A stretch of 64,000 nucleotides of DNA from Chondrus crispus (GCF_000350225.1 NW_005178983.1:434001-498000); one strand, 5' to 3'. Numbered from the stretch's first letter, positions 45,424 to 56,574 are shown. Notes: generated by a model not told the origin, from the letters alone. Numbers and translations are program-made.

Positions 45424-47614
45424 CTCTCGGGTTCTGCGTTGACATAGGTGCCCCCAAGTCGGTTTGTCGGCAAGCAAGAGCTTAACCGACTCCGGGCGGC
45501 TGCTGGAAAGAACCGCCGCAACATCTGCCGCTCGGCACACCGCTTCCGCTTTGGGGACGAATCCTTTCAGTCCCTCGGACGAATCTCCCTGCTCCTCGCT
45601 ACTCCGCCGGGTGTGAAACCCATCCTTGTCGAGTTTGACATCGTCCAGGCAAACATCCCGCCTTTGCTGGGCATGGATGTCTTGGACCGAGAGAAGCTCG
45701 TCGCCGATACAGTCTTCAACCGGCTGGCTCGACGATCGGCAAACGAACTAGAAGACGGGCGTATGACCTATGTCGATGAATGGTTCATACCCCTTGTCCG
45801 CTCGCCGAGCCGGCACGTCTACGCCCCTTTTGACTGTGGGACACGGAACTATTTCACAAAGGCGCAGCTTAACAAGCTGCACAGCCAGTTCTTCCACCCA
45901 TCCGCCACGAAGCTCTTCAACTTGCTAAGGAAGGCCCGCCCTGAAGATGCGACACCGGAGACGCTCCACATCCTTCGGAATATATCGAAGCTCTGTGATC
46001 CCTGCAAACGAATCCAGCCTGGGCCTACCCGCTTCCGCGTCTCTTTTGGTACCGAGAACGCGCGCGTCAACGAGCGGATCATGATGGATATCATGTACAT
46101 CGACTCCATGCCCATCTTGCATATCGTAGACGAGTCGACCCGCTTCTCCGCAGCCCGCTTTCTCCCCAATGTCAGCACCAAGGTCATCTGGGACACCTTG
46201 CTGCGCTGTTGGGCCTCGATCTACACCGGTCTACCTAATCGATTACTGGTCGACCAAGGCAGCAACCTCGGCAAAAGTGAGCCTTTCGTCTCGCTTGCTG
46301 CAAGAGCAAACGTAGAAGTTCAAGGCACAGGTATAGAAGCGCACTCAAGCCTCGGCATCGGGGAACGGTATCATGAGCCGGTCCGTAACACCTTTCGCAA
46401 AATGGTGCTCGTATATCCGAGTGTGGACAAGGCGCTCCTCCTCCAGATGGCCATCAAGGCCATGAATGACACTTTGGGACCAGAAGGACTCGTCCCGTCG
46501 TCCCTCGTCTTCGGAGAACTACCCCGCGTGTACACCGCCTCGGAGACCCCACAACCCCGAGACACTCTTGGTGAACGTGCCACGATGGCTCACGCTGCGC
46601 GCACTGAGATGCAGCGCATCATGGCGAAGATGCGTGTTGCACGAGGCTTGCGACACTCTATCCCACTCGCTGCCAACAAAGATTATGACCCTGGCGATCA
46701 CATCTTAGTCTGGCGAGAGAAAGTCGTCAACCACCGTATTGGCGAGTGGCTCGGGCCCTTTACGGTTCCCGGAATGGACGCCAGCAAGAAACTCGTGTAC
46801 ATACAGGATGTCAAGGTCGGTGCTGCTCGCCCCTTCAATGTCGCCCAAGTCAAGTGTTATATTGTCCCAGTGGATGTCGCCCACTGTTTCTTCGCTGACC
46901 TTCATCGTGGCCTTTCGCACTTCTCGTCCCCGGATGATGAAGATGACTGCGTTCACTTAACCGAAGTCATCCAACCAAAGGATCCCCGAGCCACGTCTCC
47001 GGACATGTCCCAAGCGAAACGTGATGAGATTCGCGGGCTACTCGACCGCGGGACATTTAGCGTCATCCTGCGAGAAGAGGTTCCCCCCGACGGTAACGTC
47101 CTACCAAGTCGCTTCGTGCTTGCCATCAAGTCCGCAGAAGACGGTCAAGTCAAGTTCAAGGCGCGGTACGTAATAGGTGGACATCTCGATCGCATGAAGG
47201 CTCCCATGGTTCACAGTGCGGCTACGCTACAGCCGCAATCCATTCGCCTCCTGCTTGCCCTTGCCGCGATTCACGGCTTCGACATCTGGTCTTCTGATGT
47301 CTGCCAAGCATACCTCCAGTCCGCCGAACCGCTGTCTCGAGAGCTCTTCATCACCAAGCCCGTCCCAGAGTTCGAGCTACAATCGGAGCAGTGTCTCAAG
47401 CTGCTTAAACCGCTGTACGGCCTCTGTGACTCCGGAGACCTCTGGCACAAGACACTAGACGAGCACCATCGACATGACTTGGGCATGACCCCGTTTCGGT
47501 CTGACCCGGCCCTCTACAAGATCATGTCAAATGGTCTCCTCATGGGCCTTAGCGGCACTACGCGCCGGTTCACCTGGCTTCCGTCAACTGGCAAAAAAGA
47601 CCAACGAGCGCTTC
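45424..47614 (+). pseudogene. pol: PR-INT-RT part of copia C pol, 5' of the gypsy insertion
   Basis: Protease has VDIGAPKSV at about 45439 (DIGA, not DTGA) followed by LLGMDVLDRE. The pre-integrase Zn site (LHSQFFHP, CDPCKR) and integrase core (MDIMYIDSM, LLVDQGSN, GIGERYHEP) are intact in the long frame from 45448. RT runs to LLKPLYGLCDSGDLW and IMSNGLLMGLSG. There, near 47556-47561, the segment with the YVDD catalytic box is deleted out of frame. RT resumes in the +1 frame for about 17 codons before gypsy D begins at 47620. Confidence 0.92.
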
Positions 47615-47619
47615 CAGAT

Positions 47620-48252
47620 TGTCGTGCACTGAGGGGAAAGGGTGGGATCCCCCTCTGGCAGAGCACGCGCGTTCGGGGGCGCGTGTAGGGGGGGTTATCG
47701 GGAGACCACCCGTAAGGGACCGGTACGGGGCCGGGCGCGAGGCGCAGTAGGGGAAGTAAGGAAAAAAGGTGGAAAACAGAGCCCAGGAGGGGCGGGGCGG
47801 TAGGGACAGCTGTCGCGCGGAGAGCCGGGCGTGGTGGGACGACGCGCGCGGTAGAGACAGGAGGGAATCGGGAGGTAGATGGCTCGCAGGGTACCGTCGT
47901 GGGACGGGGACCGACGCGAGTCTACGACTCCGTTCCAGAAACCCGAGTTGTAGACCCAAAGCTTCGTGAGGATTTACTTAGGGTCGGACGTCGGCTATAT
48001 ACTAGCCGACGTCGGAGCTATAATTAATTAAACTAAAAGATACTAAATTAAAACGACGGCGGCGACGACCGGAGAAACTCCCCTTGGGGAGGTATGACAA
48101 CCACTACACGTGGGGGGGGTGACACCTGGACACAGGAGCCTTGACGCCTGGTTACACGTGGCGCGCGGTACACGTGTGTCCCGGAGAAGGAGTCGTGCTG
48201 GCCGGGGACAGGTGTCCCCTGGGAAAAGGGAAAGGTGGGTCAGTGCACTACA
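47620..48252 (-). repeat. 3' LTR of gypsy D
   Basis: 633 bp with 12-bp inverted ends (TGTCGTGCACTG and CAGTGCACTACA, one mismatch). Contains GGACAGGTGTCC at 48206-48217. Confidence 0.97.
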
Positions 48253-48439
48253 TACCCCCCCGCTTAGAATAGAGCGTCCTCGCGAACCCTGGTTTCGGCG
48301 ACTGGTGGACCGCCGGTGGTCTGGCACGGGACATCGCCTTGTCCGGAGTTATGAGGGGGGGGCGAGCACCTGCCAGCCGCGATGTCCACTTCTTCACGCC
48401 ACGCGCACTTCTTCGTACCGGCACGCGTACCTGTCCGCC

Positions 48440-48680
48440 TGGACGAGCGTGATGTCCTCCGATGCTCCCTGTTCGCAACAACGAGCGCGATGTCCTCCGA
48501 TGCCCCCTTCCTTGCGCCAACGAGCGCGGTGTTCTCCGATGCGCCCTTCCTCGCGCCAACGAGCGCGGTGTTCTCTGATACCTGTCCGCCTGGACGAGCG
48601 CGATGTCCTCCCATGCTTCCTTCCTCACGCCAACGAGCGCGGTGTTCTCCCACGCTCCCTTCCTTGCGCCAAGAGCGCGG
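48440..48680 (+). repeat. Minisatellite of ~39-bp units in gypsy D
   Basis: About six imperfect units built on CGAGCGCGGTGTTCTCC and CCCTTCCTTGCGCCAA, spaced 34-39 bp, between the 3' LTR and the antisense ORF. Frames through it are repeat shadows. Confidence 0.85.
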
Positions 48681-49233
48681 TTTTCCGCGGCCTCCGGGTC
48701 GTGGGGAATACGATGGTAACGGGTACGCGAACGGCGCGGAGAGGGACACGGCCAGCGCACGCCGGGAAGGGGGGGGCCGTGGCTCGAGCCCGAGTTGCCC
48801 CTTCGAAGACAGGTGTCCCGGCGGAGGGCAGGTGTCCCGTAACAGGGGGCGGCAGTCCGGGCCTTACATATGTACCGTGACCCCCCCTTATACTCGGGCG
48901 TCGCGAGCCCTGACTATGGCGGCTCGTGTACCGCCGAGGGACTCGACGATCCCCCGCCAGCCATGATAGGGGGCCGAACGTAGGTGGCTGAGGGCAACGG
49001 TATTCGTGGGTCCCCTGAAGTAGGTCGGCGCCCAGGGCCACACCGCAGCAGCTCACCTTCGGTGCCCCTTCCCCCCTTTTGTCTTGTGACAACTCCGCCT
49101 TTCGACGCGCGAACGCGGAGCCCACGATACGCAAGGTACGCCGTCCCAGTCCCTTACCTCCGTGGCGCCGACGTGATAGAGGTCCGCGGCGGTGGCATCC
49201 CCGAGCGAACGCGTACTGTCCCGCCTCTCCGAG

Positions 49234-50772
49234 ATGCACGCGCCGATGTACCCGCCCGGGGGAGTCTCGGCCATCGAGGGCGAGCTGTGGCCCCGACCCC
49301 GAGACTTATGGGGTCGGAACTTGTACGACGATGCGCTACTCTTCGAGCGAGCCCCTTTTATGGCGCCGGAGGGTTTGCGCGACGCGAAATTGATCCGTGC
49401 GTACGCCACGTCTACTGGGGAACTCCCTGGGGGTTTGAGCGTGGCAGCCGTCGGCTCTCGCGACTTCTCGCGCCGCCTGGTCGTGGAGCCGGCTTTGGTA
49501 CGTCCGGAATTCAGACGGGTGAACACGGAGGCCCGTGTGGCCTTCGTGGAATTAATTCGCCAACGTATACGCCGTACCCCCTGCAACAGGCCCGTCCCTC
49601 GGGCTTGGAACCTGGACACCTGGGCGTATCGGGCGGATGGGGACCGGGGGTACGTTGCGAATCTGAAACGAATATTTGATGAGCTCCGCATCCGGGAGGA
49701 AGAACCCGCGGTGGCCATGATGGCCTGGGACCGACCTCTGTCGCCGGAGGACTTCGCTCGATCCCCAGATCGGAGGCGCGACCCCGCGATGCATGCCAAG
49801 CTCAAGTTTGAGCGACGCATGCGTAATCGGATGGGGGTGTTCGTCGCTTACGAATGGGTGGAGGTAAAGACATTCGAGCGGACGGTGTTGAGCACGCAGT
49901 ATCCTGAGATACCGGCGTGGTTTGCGCAGTACGAAGTCCCTGCGGACTTCATTGCGGAAATTCCCCCGTGCGTGGTGTACTTTGGACTGAGTCTCACGGA
50001 GGACCCTCAGTCCGCACGCTGGATGGTTTTTCTCAGCGAGTGGCTCGCCTTAGTTGCGGGGCGGTTCTTGAAGTACGCCCACGAGGGGCGGTTATTCATC
50101 CTCCCGACCATGGTCGTGGAGTGGTTGCGCCGGCTGGACTTGACGCGCATCCTGGGTAGCACAGAAGCACAGCGACAGTTACGGGTCCTCCTGGCTCTCC
50201 ACGGGGACATCGACTGGTCGCGCGTCCCTTACGCCCAGGGCCATCACTTCGACAACCCCCGGAGCACGCACTACTCCCCTGGGAGACAGCATGACGCGGG
50301 CCGCCCGGACCGTGGCAACTGGGTCCAGCTCGAGAGCGGAACGCTTCGCCTGGACCAAGCGGAATTACTGAGGGGAGGGGAAGGGGTTGCCGAAGGAGGC
50401 GGCGGAGGGGGACGTTCCGGAGAAGTCCGGTTCGCGGAGCGAGAGGGCGAGGGTCGGCGCGTCCGGCGTCGCGGCGTCGGTTTTGGGAAGGGTACGGAGG
50501 ACCCCCACCCGAGGGGGGTGGAGCGACGCGATACAGCGACGATGACGGACGCCGAGCTGCGCGGTTGGCTGAAGGATCCGCAATGGCGAGAACAGCTACA
50601 TCGTCTGCTCGCGGAGGGGACGTCGGAGCCGAGCGAGGTGGCGGCAGGTGAGCCCGCGGGGGACGCGCTCGCGGCCTCCTCGTCGCCGGTGCGAGGCGAC
50701 CACGCTGTGAGGACCCCGACGGCGGTCGCCTCCGGAGGGCTCGTGCCGCACGAGGGGGGACGCGACGCGTAA
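49234..50772 (+). CDS. Antisense ORF of unknown function in gypsy D
   Basis: 512 codons from the first ATG (49234; the frame opens at 49192), on the strand opposite to gag-pol and between pol and the 3' LTR. Residues 1-330 look like a folded protein: Trp- and Arg-rich helical segments such as PAWFAQYEVPADFIAEIPPC and RWMVFLSEWLALVAGRFL. Residues 370-512 are Gly/Arg/Glu-rich and probably disordered, with a short helical part (AELRGWLKDPQWREQLHRLL). No known domain is recognised. Similar additional antisense ORFs are known in some plant gypsy elements. The frame has no stop although gag of the same element is broken. Confidence 0.6.
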   Translation: MHAPMYPPGGVSAIEGELWPRPRDLWGRNLYDDALLFERAPFMAPEGLRDAKLIRAYATSTGELPGGLSVAAVGSRDFSRRLVVEPALVRPEFRRVNTEARVAFVELIRQRIRRTPCNRPVPRAWNLDTWAYRADGDRGYVANLKRIFDELRIREEEPAVAMMAWDRPLSPEDFARSPDRRRDPAMHAKLKFERRMRNRMGVFVAYEWVEVKTFERTVLSTQYPEIPAWFAQYEVPADFIAEIPPCVVYFGLSLTEDPQSARWMVFLSEWLALVAGRFLKYAHEGRLFILPTMVVEWLRRLDLTRILGSTEAQRQLRVLLALHGDIDWSRVPYAQGHHFDNPRSTHYSPGRQHDAGRPDRGNWVQLESGTLRLDQAELLRGGEGVAEGGGGGGRSGEVRFAEREGEGRRVRRRGVGFGKGTEDPHPRGVERRDTATMTDAELRGWLKDPQWREQLHRLLAEGTSEPSEVAAGEPAGDALAASSSPVRGDHAVRTPTAVASGGLVPHEGGRDA

Positions 50773-50775
50773 GGT

Positions 50776-51240
50776 CGGTGATACCGCGCGTAACAGCGTG
50801 CCGGAGACGATCGGCGATTACCGCCGTGCAGCAGGTAGTCTCGCCCAAGGCGAGGGAGTATACGACATGAAGTCGGAAGTAGGGCCGCGGCGCGTGGCAG
50901 TGACGGCGGGCCGTCAGCGAACAGCACAGTGCAGGAGGTAGTCCTCGTTGAGTCGAGGGAATATAACGACACGAAGTCGGAAGTAGGGTCGTGGCGCGCG
51001 GCGGTGAGGGCGGGCCGTCAGCGACAGCGCAGCGCGGAAGGTAATTCTCGTCGAGGGCGAGGGAATAAAACGACACGAAGTCGGGAGTAGGGACGCGGCG
51101 CGCGGCGGTGAGGGCGGGCCGTCAGCGACAGCGCAGCGCGGATGGTAATTCTCGTCGGGGGCGAGGGAATAAAACGTCCCGAACTCGGGGGTACGAATCA
51201 CCCGTTTCGGGCGGCACTTCGTAGAGGGTGCCACCGGTAG
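50776..51240 (+). repeat. 104-bp tandem repeats in gypsy D
   Basis: About four units; the marker GGGAATAAAACGACACGAAG or its variants starts at 50854, 50957, 51061 and 51165, that is every 103-104 bp. They begin right after the stop of the antisense ORF. Confidence 0.9.
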
Positions 51241-51279
51241 ACGGGGGAGGAGTTCTGGGTTCCCTCACGAAGACAGCGT

Positions 51280-51435
51280 CTTCTTCAAGCGAGCACCGAT
51301 TTTTCTTCTCCCCCGTGCGGGTCGAGGCCCGGGACACACTATAACGTGGGCAAGGACTTCGTCAAAGCGTGTACCAATTTTTCGCCTCTCCCGTGCGGGT
51401 AGGGGCCCGGGACATGCTATGCTGAAGGGCATAGC
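51280..51435 (+). repeat. Two ~85-bp tandem units in gypsy D
   Basis: Two copies containing CTCCCCCGTGCGGGT or CTCCCGTGCGGGT followed by GGCCCGGGACA, about 87 bp apart. From 51440 to 51935 I see no gene. Confidence 0.75.
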
Positions 51436-51935
51436 GGTCGCGGTCGCCGCGTACGAGATGGTCCCGTACGGGGAGAGGACGCGGCAAAGCGCGAGAACGA
51501 AACGACGCATATGTCGGGCTGGTGGCTCGGTCCTGAGGCTGGAGCGGATCGTTACCGACTGACGCGGGAGACCGGGGTGGATACCACAGTTGCTTGACGT
51601 GGGAGGGGAGCGTCTTTCTCTCCCTCCGCAGGGGGTGGTGACCCGCGAGGGCGTGGGGAGAGGGAGCGACTACTGTAAGGCAGGGCGAGACACCGTCAAC
51701 CGCTCCCGGAAGGGACGGGTCGGTGTCTGTTCTCGCCCGGGAGTGGGCCTCCCCAACCAAAAAATGAAAAATCAAACCATTCCCAAAAAATCACAAAAAA
51801 TCAAATACGACAGGTGGGCGGCGTTGACTGGCTAGGGCATCCGGCGGCGGTCCGCGTCGACGCGTCGCGTGTTTCCAGGGGCTCCACGGTAGGCTATCGT
51901 ACCTCAACCGAGGTGCTGGGGCGCGATCCATCCCT

Positions 51936-54900
51936 CTAATTCCCGATTCCCACGCTGTCGGGATGCCCCCATAGAGCGCGGTCGGGGATTGGTACCCGCT
52001 TCCTTCGGCAATATCGCGCGACCGTGTTGTAGTCGATATGACGGGCGGGCTCCCAGGTCGACTCGGCGTCGCTGTACCCGTACCAACGTACGCGAAACAG
52101 GGGGAGCCCGTCATCTCCCGGCCCGTGCCTGGTTAGCGATTGCACGACGTAGGTGTCGGTGGGGTCTCCCGTAGAGGAAGCAGGAGGGAGGGCCTGCCCC
52201 GATGGCACGCGTAGAGGTACGCGGAAGGCGTCGGGTCGGAACGTGCACCTCGCGGCCAGGTGCGCCGCGCCCGACGAGATGAACGCGCGCTGAGCGGGAT
52301 CGGTCGCCGAGGGGGCGGAGGCCCTGTCGCGGCGGGGCGCGGGTGGTTCCGTAGGGTCCACTGTTGGCTCGTGGGGTTCCCTTGCCGTTTGCGAGCGCGT
52401 AACGGGACGCCTGTCCTTCGTTCGGGGTCTTGAGTCCGGCGGCGGGGGGTGGTTCGCTGTTTCGGGGCGGTTCGCCCCGATTCGAGAGCGGAACCCAGCG
52501 AGACGTGTGAGGGCGTCCTCGGTTCCTCCGCCGATGACTGCGTCCATCAGCCCCGGCGGCCGCGGCCTTGCGAGCGCCAGTGTCGCGGGGGTCCCTTCCG
52601 AAGGGGTCGCGTCGGGGAGGTTTTCGTCTTCCCCGTTTGAGGACCCCGGTCCCAGCGGGGGGTCTGTCACGTTGCTACGAAGCGGGAGAGACCTGACGAC
52701 CCGGTCGCGAGAGAGCCGGTCGTTCAGTCCCGTCCCCCGTAAGATGGTGACGGTGTGGTCGTCCACCTGTACGACAGGGAAGGGTCCCTCGGTTCGCGGT
52801 GCGAGCTTATTGGTAACCCGGTCCTTGTTCGTTTTCTCCTCGGAGCGTAGCGCAGCCTCACGGTTCACGAGTACCTGATCCCCCACCCGATAGTCCGGGG
52901 TGGAGTGGCGTATCCAATTATCGAAATCGTTCTTATACCGCTCCTGTCCGGCCAGCAAGTTGCGGCTGGCCGTCGACATCAGGCTGCGGAGCCACGCTAG
53001 GTAGCGGATCTTGAACTGCGCCCTTGAGGCGGATGGATCCAACAGCGGCGTTTGTTGCAGGGATAACGGACTCGGGGTCCGGGATAATACCAGGTCGAAC
53101 GGCCGCATACCGATCATCCTGTTCGCCGTGCAATTATAGCCGTACGTCAGCGCATCCGTGTACTGATCCCAGTCACGTTGATTATCGGCGAGGTAATGCC
53201 GGAGGGTGGATACCAACGTCCGGTTGAATCTTTCCACCTGCCCATTCGTTTGGGGGTGATATGCCGTGGTGAACACGCTCTCAATTGAGAGTATCTTGCA
53301 CACGGCGAGGAAAAACCTCGAGGTGAATTGTCCTCCGTTATCGGAGAGAAGTTTCACTGGGGCGCCGTATACGAACACCCAGTGGGAAATGAACGCTTGC
53401 GCAACCGTTTCAGCGGTAATCCTCTTGAGCGGGACCGTCCTGGTTAGCTTGGAGTATCTGTCCGTCATCACCAAGAGGTAACGGTTTCCTCTTGGTGTAC
53501 GGGGGAGCTCGCCGAGAATGTCGATGGCGATGTACTCCAGGGGCCCTGACGGAGGAAATGTCTTCAACTCAGAGTTGTGCTTCCGCAGTTTGATCCGTGC
53601 CTTCGCGCAGTCGGGACATAACCTTACGGTCGAGTAGGAGTCCACCGACATGCTTGGCCAATAAAACCGCTGTCTTAGCGTATAGAACAATCGCCTGCCT
53701 CCCGGATGGCCGGAGGTGGCGGGATAATGCGACAAGTACAGCAACATTTCCCGGAGGGTTGTGGGTACTACGATCTGTTCCACACCGTCGAGGTGGGCTT
53801 TCCGGCAGACCAGCCCTTCCTGATTCACGAAGAATCGGGACCGGCGCAATTCAGCGAACCCCTCCCCCTTCTCAAGACGAGAAGTCACCTCCTTACAAAA
53901 TGGATCAGAGTGCTGTTCACGAGAGAAGTCTTCGTGGGTTATCGCGGCCATCGAGGCCCGAGGGTCCAGCGCGTAGCAGCCCGCGGAAATTTCGACGTCG
54001 GTGGTGTCGTAGGTCTCCTCTTGATGCTGAGGCTCATCGTCGAAATTCATGACGGTGTAGCAAGGAATTTCTTCGTCGATCGGGATAGTCGTGCCTCCCG
54101 TAGATGGGATACGACTCAGCGCATCGGCGAGGCAGTTCTTGATTCCCTTCACGTAAGTTACGTCGAAGTCATATTCGGCAAGGCGCAAGCGCCACCGGGC
54201 CAGTCGGCCACTCGCATCGGCGAGGTTCATCAGCCACCGCAGGGAGTGGTGGTCGGTGTTGACCGTGAACCGCTCCCTTTCCAGGTACGGGCGGAGCGTC
54301 TGTACCGCCCATACGATGGCGAGGCATTCCTTCTCGGTTGTCGAGTAGTTGCGTTCCGCTGACGAGAGCGTGCGTGACCAATATCCGACGGGGTATCGGT
54401 GTCCATCCTCGTGAGTCTGCAGTAGTGTGCAGCCCAACTGAGCGTCTGACGCATCCGTGTCCAGTGAGTAGGGGCGCCCCAGTCTTGGGAGTTTTAAGAC
54501 CGGAGGCGAAATTAAGCACTCCTTCAGTGTCGGGAAGGCCGTGGTCTGCTCTTCATCCAGATCGGGGAGGACATCCGGTTCTCCTTTTCGGAGCCTAGCC
54601 GTAAGGGGCGCCGCTATCTTGGCGAAATGATCGACGAAACGTCGGTAGACATTACACATTCCCAAGAACGAGCGCAGCTCGGTCTGGGTCCGTGGTTGAG
54701 TCGCTTCTGAGAGCGCTTTTACATTCTTCGGGTGGACTTCGAGTTCGCCCGGTCGGATGATATGACCCAGGTACTCGACAGAGTCCTGAAAAAACCTGCA
54801 CTTGTTAAGTTTAAGTGATAATCCCTCCTGCTGCAGAGCACGGAGTATTACGTCCACATCCTTGAGGTGCGTGTCATAATCCTTGGAGAAGATTATGATA

Positions 54901-56000
54901 TCATCAAGGTAGATGAGACAGCTCTTCCAGCGATAGCCTGAGAGGAGGATATCCAGCATACGTTGAAAGGTGGCCGGGGCGTTCATCAACCCGAAGGGCA
55001 TACGGTTGAATTGATACGTCCCGGCGTGGCACGTAAACGTGGTCTTCGGTCGATCCTCCTTGGCGACTGGAATTTGCCAGTACCCGGAGTTACAATCAAG
55101 GGTAGAAAAGACCTTGGCTTCCCCGAGTGTGTCCAGACACTTGTCCATGCGAGGGATGGGGTACGTATCCCGCACGGTCAACGCGTTCAGGCGTCTATAA
55201 TCGATGCAGAAACGGAGGCTCCCATCTGACTTGGGGATGAGCACGACAGGGGACGCCCATTCGGACTTGGACCGGGAAATTACCCCGCCGGATAACATCT
55301 CGTCAACCGAGGCTTGTTCCGCCTCCCGGGCGCGGGGACCAGCTCGATAGGGCTGACATCGAAACGGCTTGGCGCCGGGGGTGAGTTCGATGCGATGCTC
55401 TGTCGCTCGAACCTCGCCCAAGTTTCCATCCCACATTCCGGCGTAGGGCGCGAGCATGGTGCGGACCTGCCCTCGCACTTGCGCCGGCAGGTGGTCGAGG
55501 GGAACCGATCCCGACGGAGGGGATGGCTCCGCTTGGGGGAGGGCTCCACGAGGGGGCCTCTCGCCCTGTAGAGGGGGGCTCCCCTCGGAGAATTCCGCGG
55601 CTAGGACCGCGTCCAACGGCATCGCCGTGCGCACCATCGCCCGCGGATGGGGAGTGACGAAGCCAACGACTTGGTTCTTCGACAACCTCTTGTTGGCGGT
55701 CGAGAAGTTCGCCATGAGGACCTTGAACTCTTGCAACGGGGTGATGTGCACCACCCCGTTGGAGAGGGAGATCCGATGCTTCGCATATAACTGCGGGTTC
55801 GCCTCGAGGACCGAGAGTCCGGCCCGTCCACTTGTGACGTATACCCAGGTCTGGGTGCCTGCCGGGATCTTCAGGGCGCGACACCTTGAGCCTTGGGGAA
55901 GTCCGCCCAGCGGCGGGGGCATACTCTTGCTCCGTCGGGAGGGGAGGGGCGTTCGCGGCCCGAGACGCCGGTTTCCGGACGATGAGGATCTTAGTACCAT
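51936..56000 (-). CDS. pol: RT-RNase H-integrase-chromodomain ORF of gypsy D
   Basis: Uninterrupted frame of 1354 codons. RT has ASPVVLIPKSDGSLRFCIDY, MPFGLMNAPATFQ and IYLDDIIIF (about residues 270-420). RNase H has SLDTDASDAQLG and NTDHHSLRWL. Integrase has an HHCC finger (HYPATSGHPGG, CPDCAKA) and catalytic D (AIDILGEL), D (LSDNGGQF) and E (TNGQVERFN). A Pro-rich linker follows. The end is a canonical chromodomain (LFRVRWYGY and ESTWEPARHI, about residues 1290-1330), which in chromoviruses directs integration to marked chromatin. Protease is in the upstream frame, so this ORF needs a frameshift at about 55.91 kb for expression. Confidence 0.96.
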   Translation of the reverse strand: MVLRSSSSGNRRLGPRTPLPSRRSKSMPPPLGGLPQGSRCRALKIPAGTQTWVYVTSGRAGLSVLEANPQLYAKHRISLSNGVVHITPLQEFKVLMANFSTANKRLSKNQVVGFVTPHPRAMVRTAMPLDAVLAAEFSEGSPPLQGERPPRGALPQAEPSPPSGSVPLDHLPAQVRGQVRTMLAPYAGMWDGNLGEVRATEHRIELTPGAKPFRCQPYRAGPRAREAEQASVDEMLSGGVISRSKSEWASPVVLIPKSDGSLRFCIDYRRLNALTVRDTYPIPRMDKCLDTLGEAKVFSTLDCNSGYWQIPVAKEDRPKTTFTCHAGTYQFNRMPFGLMNAPATFQRMLDILLSGYRWKSCLIYLDDIIIFSKDYDTHLKDVDVILRALQQEGLSLKLNKCRFFQDSVEYLGHIIRPGELEVHPKNVKALSEATQPRTQTELRSFLGMCNVYRRFVDHFAKIAAPLTARLRKGEPDVLPDLDEEQTTAFPTLKECLISPPVLKLPRLGRPYSLDTDASDAQLGCTLLQTHEDGHRYPVGYWSRTLSSAERNYSTTEKECLAIVWAVQTLRPYLERERFTVNTDHHSLRWLMNLADASGRLARWRLRLAEYDFDVTYVKGIKNCLADALSRIPSTGGTTIPIDEEIPCYTVMNFDDEPQHQEETYDTTDVEISAGCYALDPRASMAAITHEDFSREQHSDPFCKEVTSRLEKGEGFAELRRSRFFVNQEGLVCRKAHLDGVEQIVVPTTLREMLLYLSHYPATSGHPGGRRLFYTLRQRFYWPSMSVDSYSTVRLCPDCAKARIKLRKHNSELKTFPPSGPLEYIAIDILGELPRTPRGNRYLLVMTDRYSKLTRTVPLKRITAETVAQAFISHWVFVYGAPVKLLSDNGGQFTSRFFLAVCKILSIESVFTTAYHPQTNGQVERFNRTLVSTLRHYLADNQRDWDQYTDALTYGYNCTANRMIGMRPFDLVLSRTPSPLSLQQTPLLDPSASRAQFKIRYLAWLRSLMSTASRNLLAGQERYKNDFDNWIRHSTPDYRVGDQVLVNREAALRSEEKTNKDRVTNKLAPRTEGPFPVVQVDDHTVTILRGTGLNDRLSRDRVVRSLPLRSNVTDPPLGPGSSNGEDENLPDATPSEGTPATLALARPRPPGLMDAVIGGGTEDALTRLAGFRSRIGANRPETANHPPPPDSRPRTKDRRPVTRSQTAREPHEPTVDPTEPPAPRRDRASAPSATDPAQRAFISSGAAHLAARCTFRPDAFRVPLRVPSGQALPPASSTGDPTDTYVVQSLTRHGPGDDGLPLFRVRWYGYSDAESTWEPARHIDYNTVARYCRRKRVPIPDRALWGHPDSVGIGN

Positions 56001-56574
56001 CGTCCAGTTCCACCTCCTTCCGCCGGGGGTAGATGGCTTCGACGAACTTGTCGTTAAAGTCGCACCCCAGTATCACGGGGGCGGCTAATCGTTCACAGAT
56101 GATGAAGGTACACCTCATGGTACGGTCACCTAACCGCACCACGAGAGGGATTTGGCCGCTCGTACGCAATGGTCTCCCATTGGCGTCCGCGATCGTCGGG
56201 ATTTCACCCGGAATAATCAGCGTCTCCCATCTGGAGGGAAGCGTGTCGGCCCGTACGAAATTGGAGCCAGCCCCTGTATCTAATATTGTGAGCTGGCGCA
56301 CCAATATCGACGGGGATAATCCAAGGTCTGCGTAGACCTTGTAATTCCGCCGAGACAGCGCGAGCACTGTCTCGGGATGGCTAACACCCCTTGCAAGCGG
56401 GGGGGTGTTTCTTCGCCATGGTCGGCGTAAGGTACCGAGCCGTTCGGGGTCGGGGTCTCCCTGGGATGGCCCAGTGTGTTTGCGGCCGAGTATCCAGTAC
56501 CGCTTCTCCGTCTCGGGAGGTGAGGACGGTTCCGCCACCCTGGGCGAGTGATCCGGGGATGTGACCGTGTCCAC
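55900..56574 (-). pseudogene. Protease frame of gypsy D
   Basis: Frame from 56574 with the aspartic protease motif TILDTGAGSNFV and VILGCDFNDKF. It joins the RT frame by a shift at about 55.9 kb, where reading continues as GLPQGSRCRALKIP in the pol frame. In G1 protease and RT share a frame, so the shift here is more likely a mutation than a programme. Confidence 0.85.

Noticed and set aside
48110..48966. Several overlapping long ORFs on both strands near the 3' LTR of gypsy D
   Set aside because: They run through LTR and minisatellite sequence, are Arg/Ser/Pro-rich and overlap on both strands; GC-rich repeat shadows.
50096..51076. 326-codon minus-strand ORF opposite the antisense gene of gypsy D
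   Set aside because: Very rich in Arg, Pro and Ser and crosses the tandem repeats; a shadow of the plus-strand ORF and the repeats.
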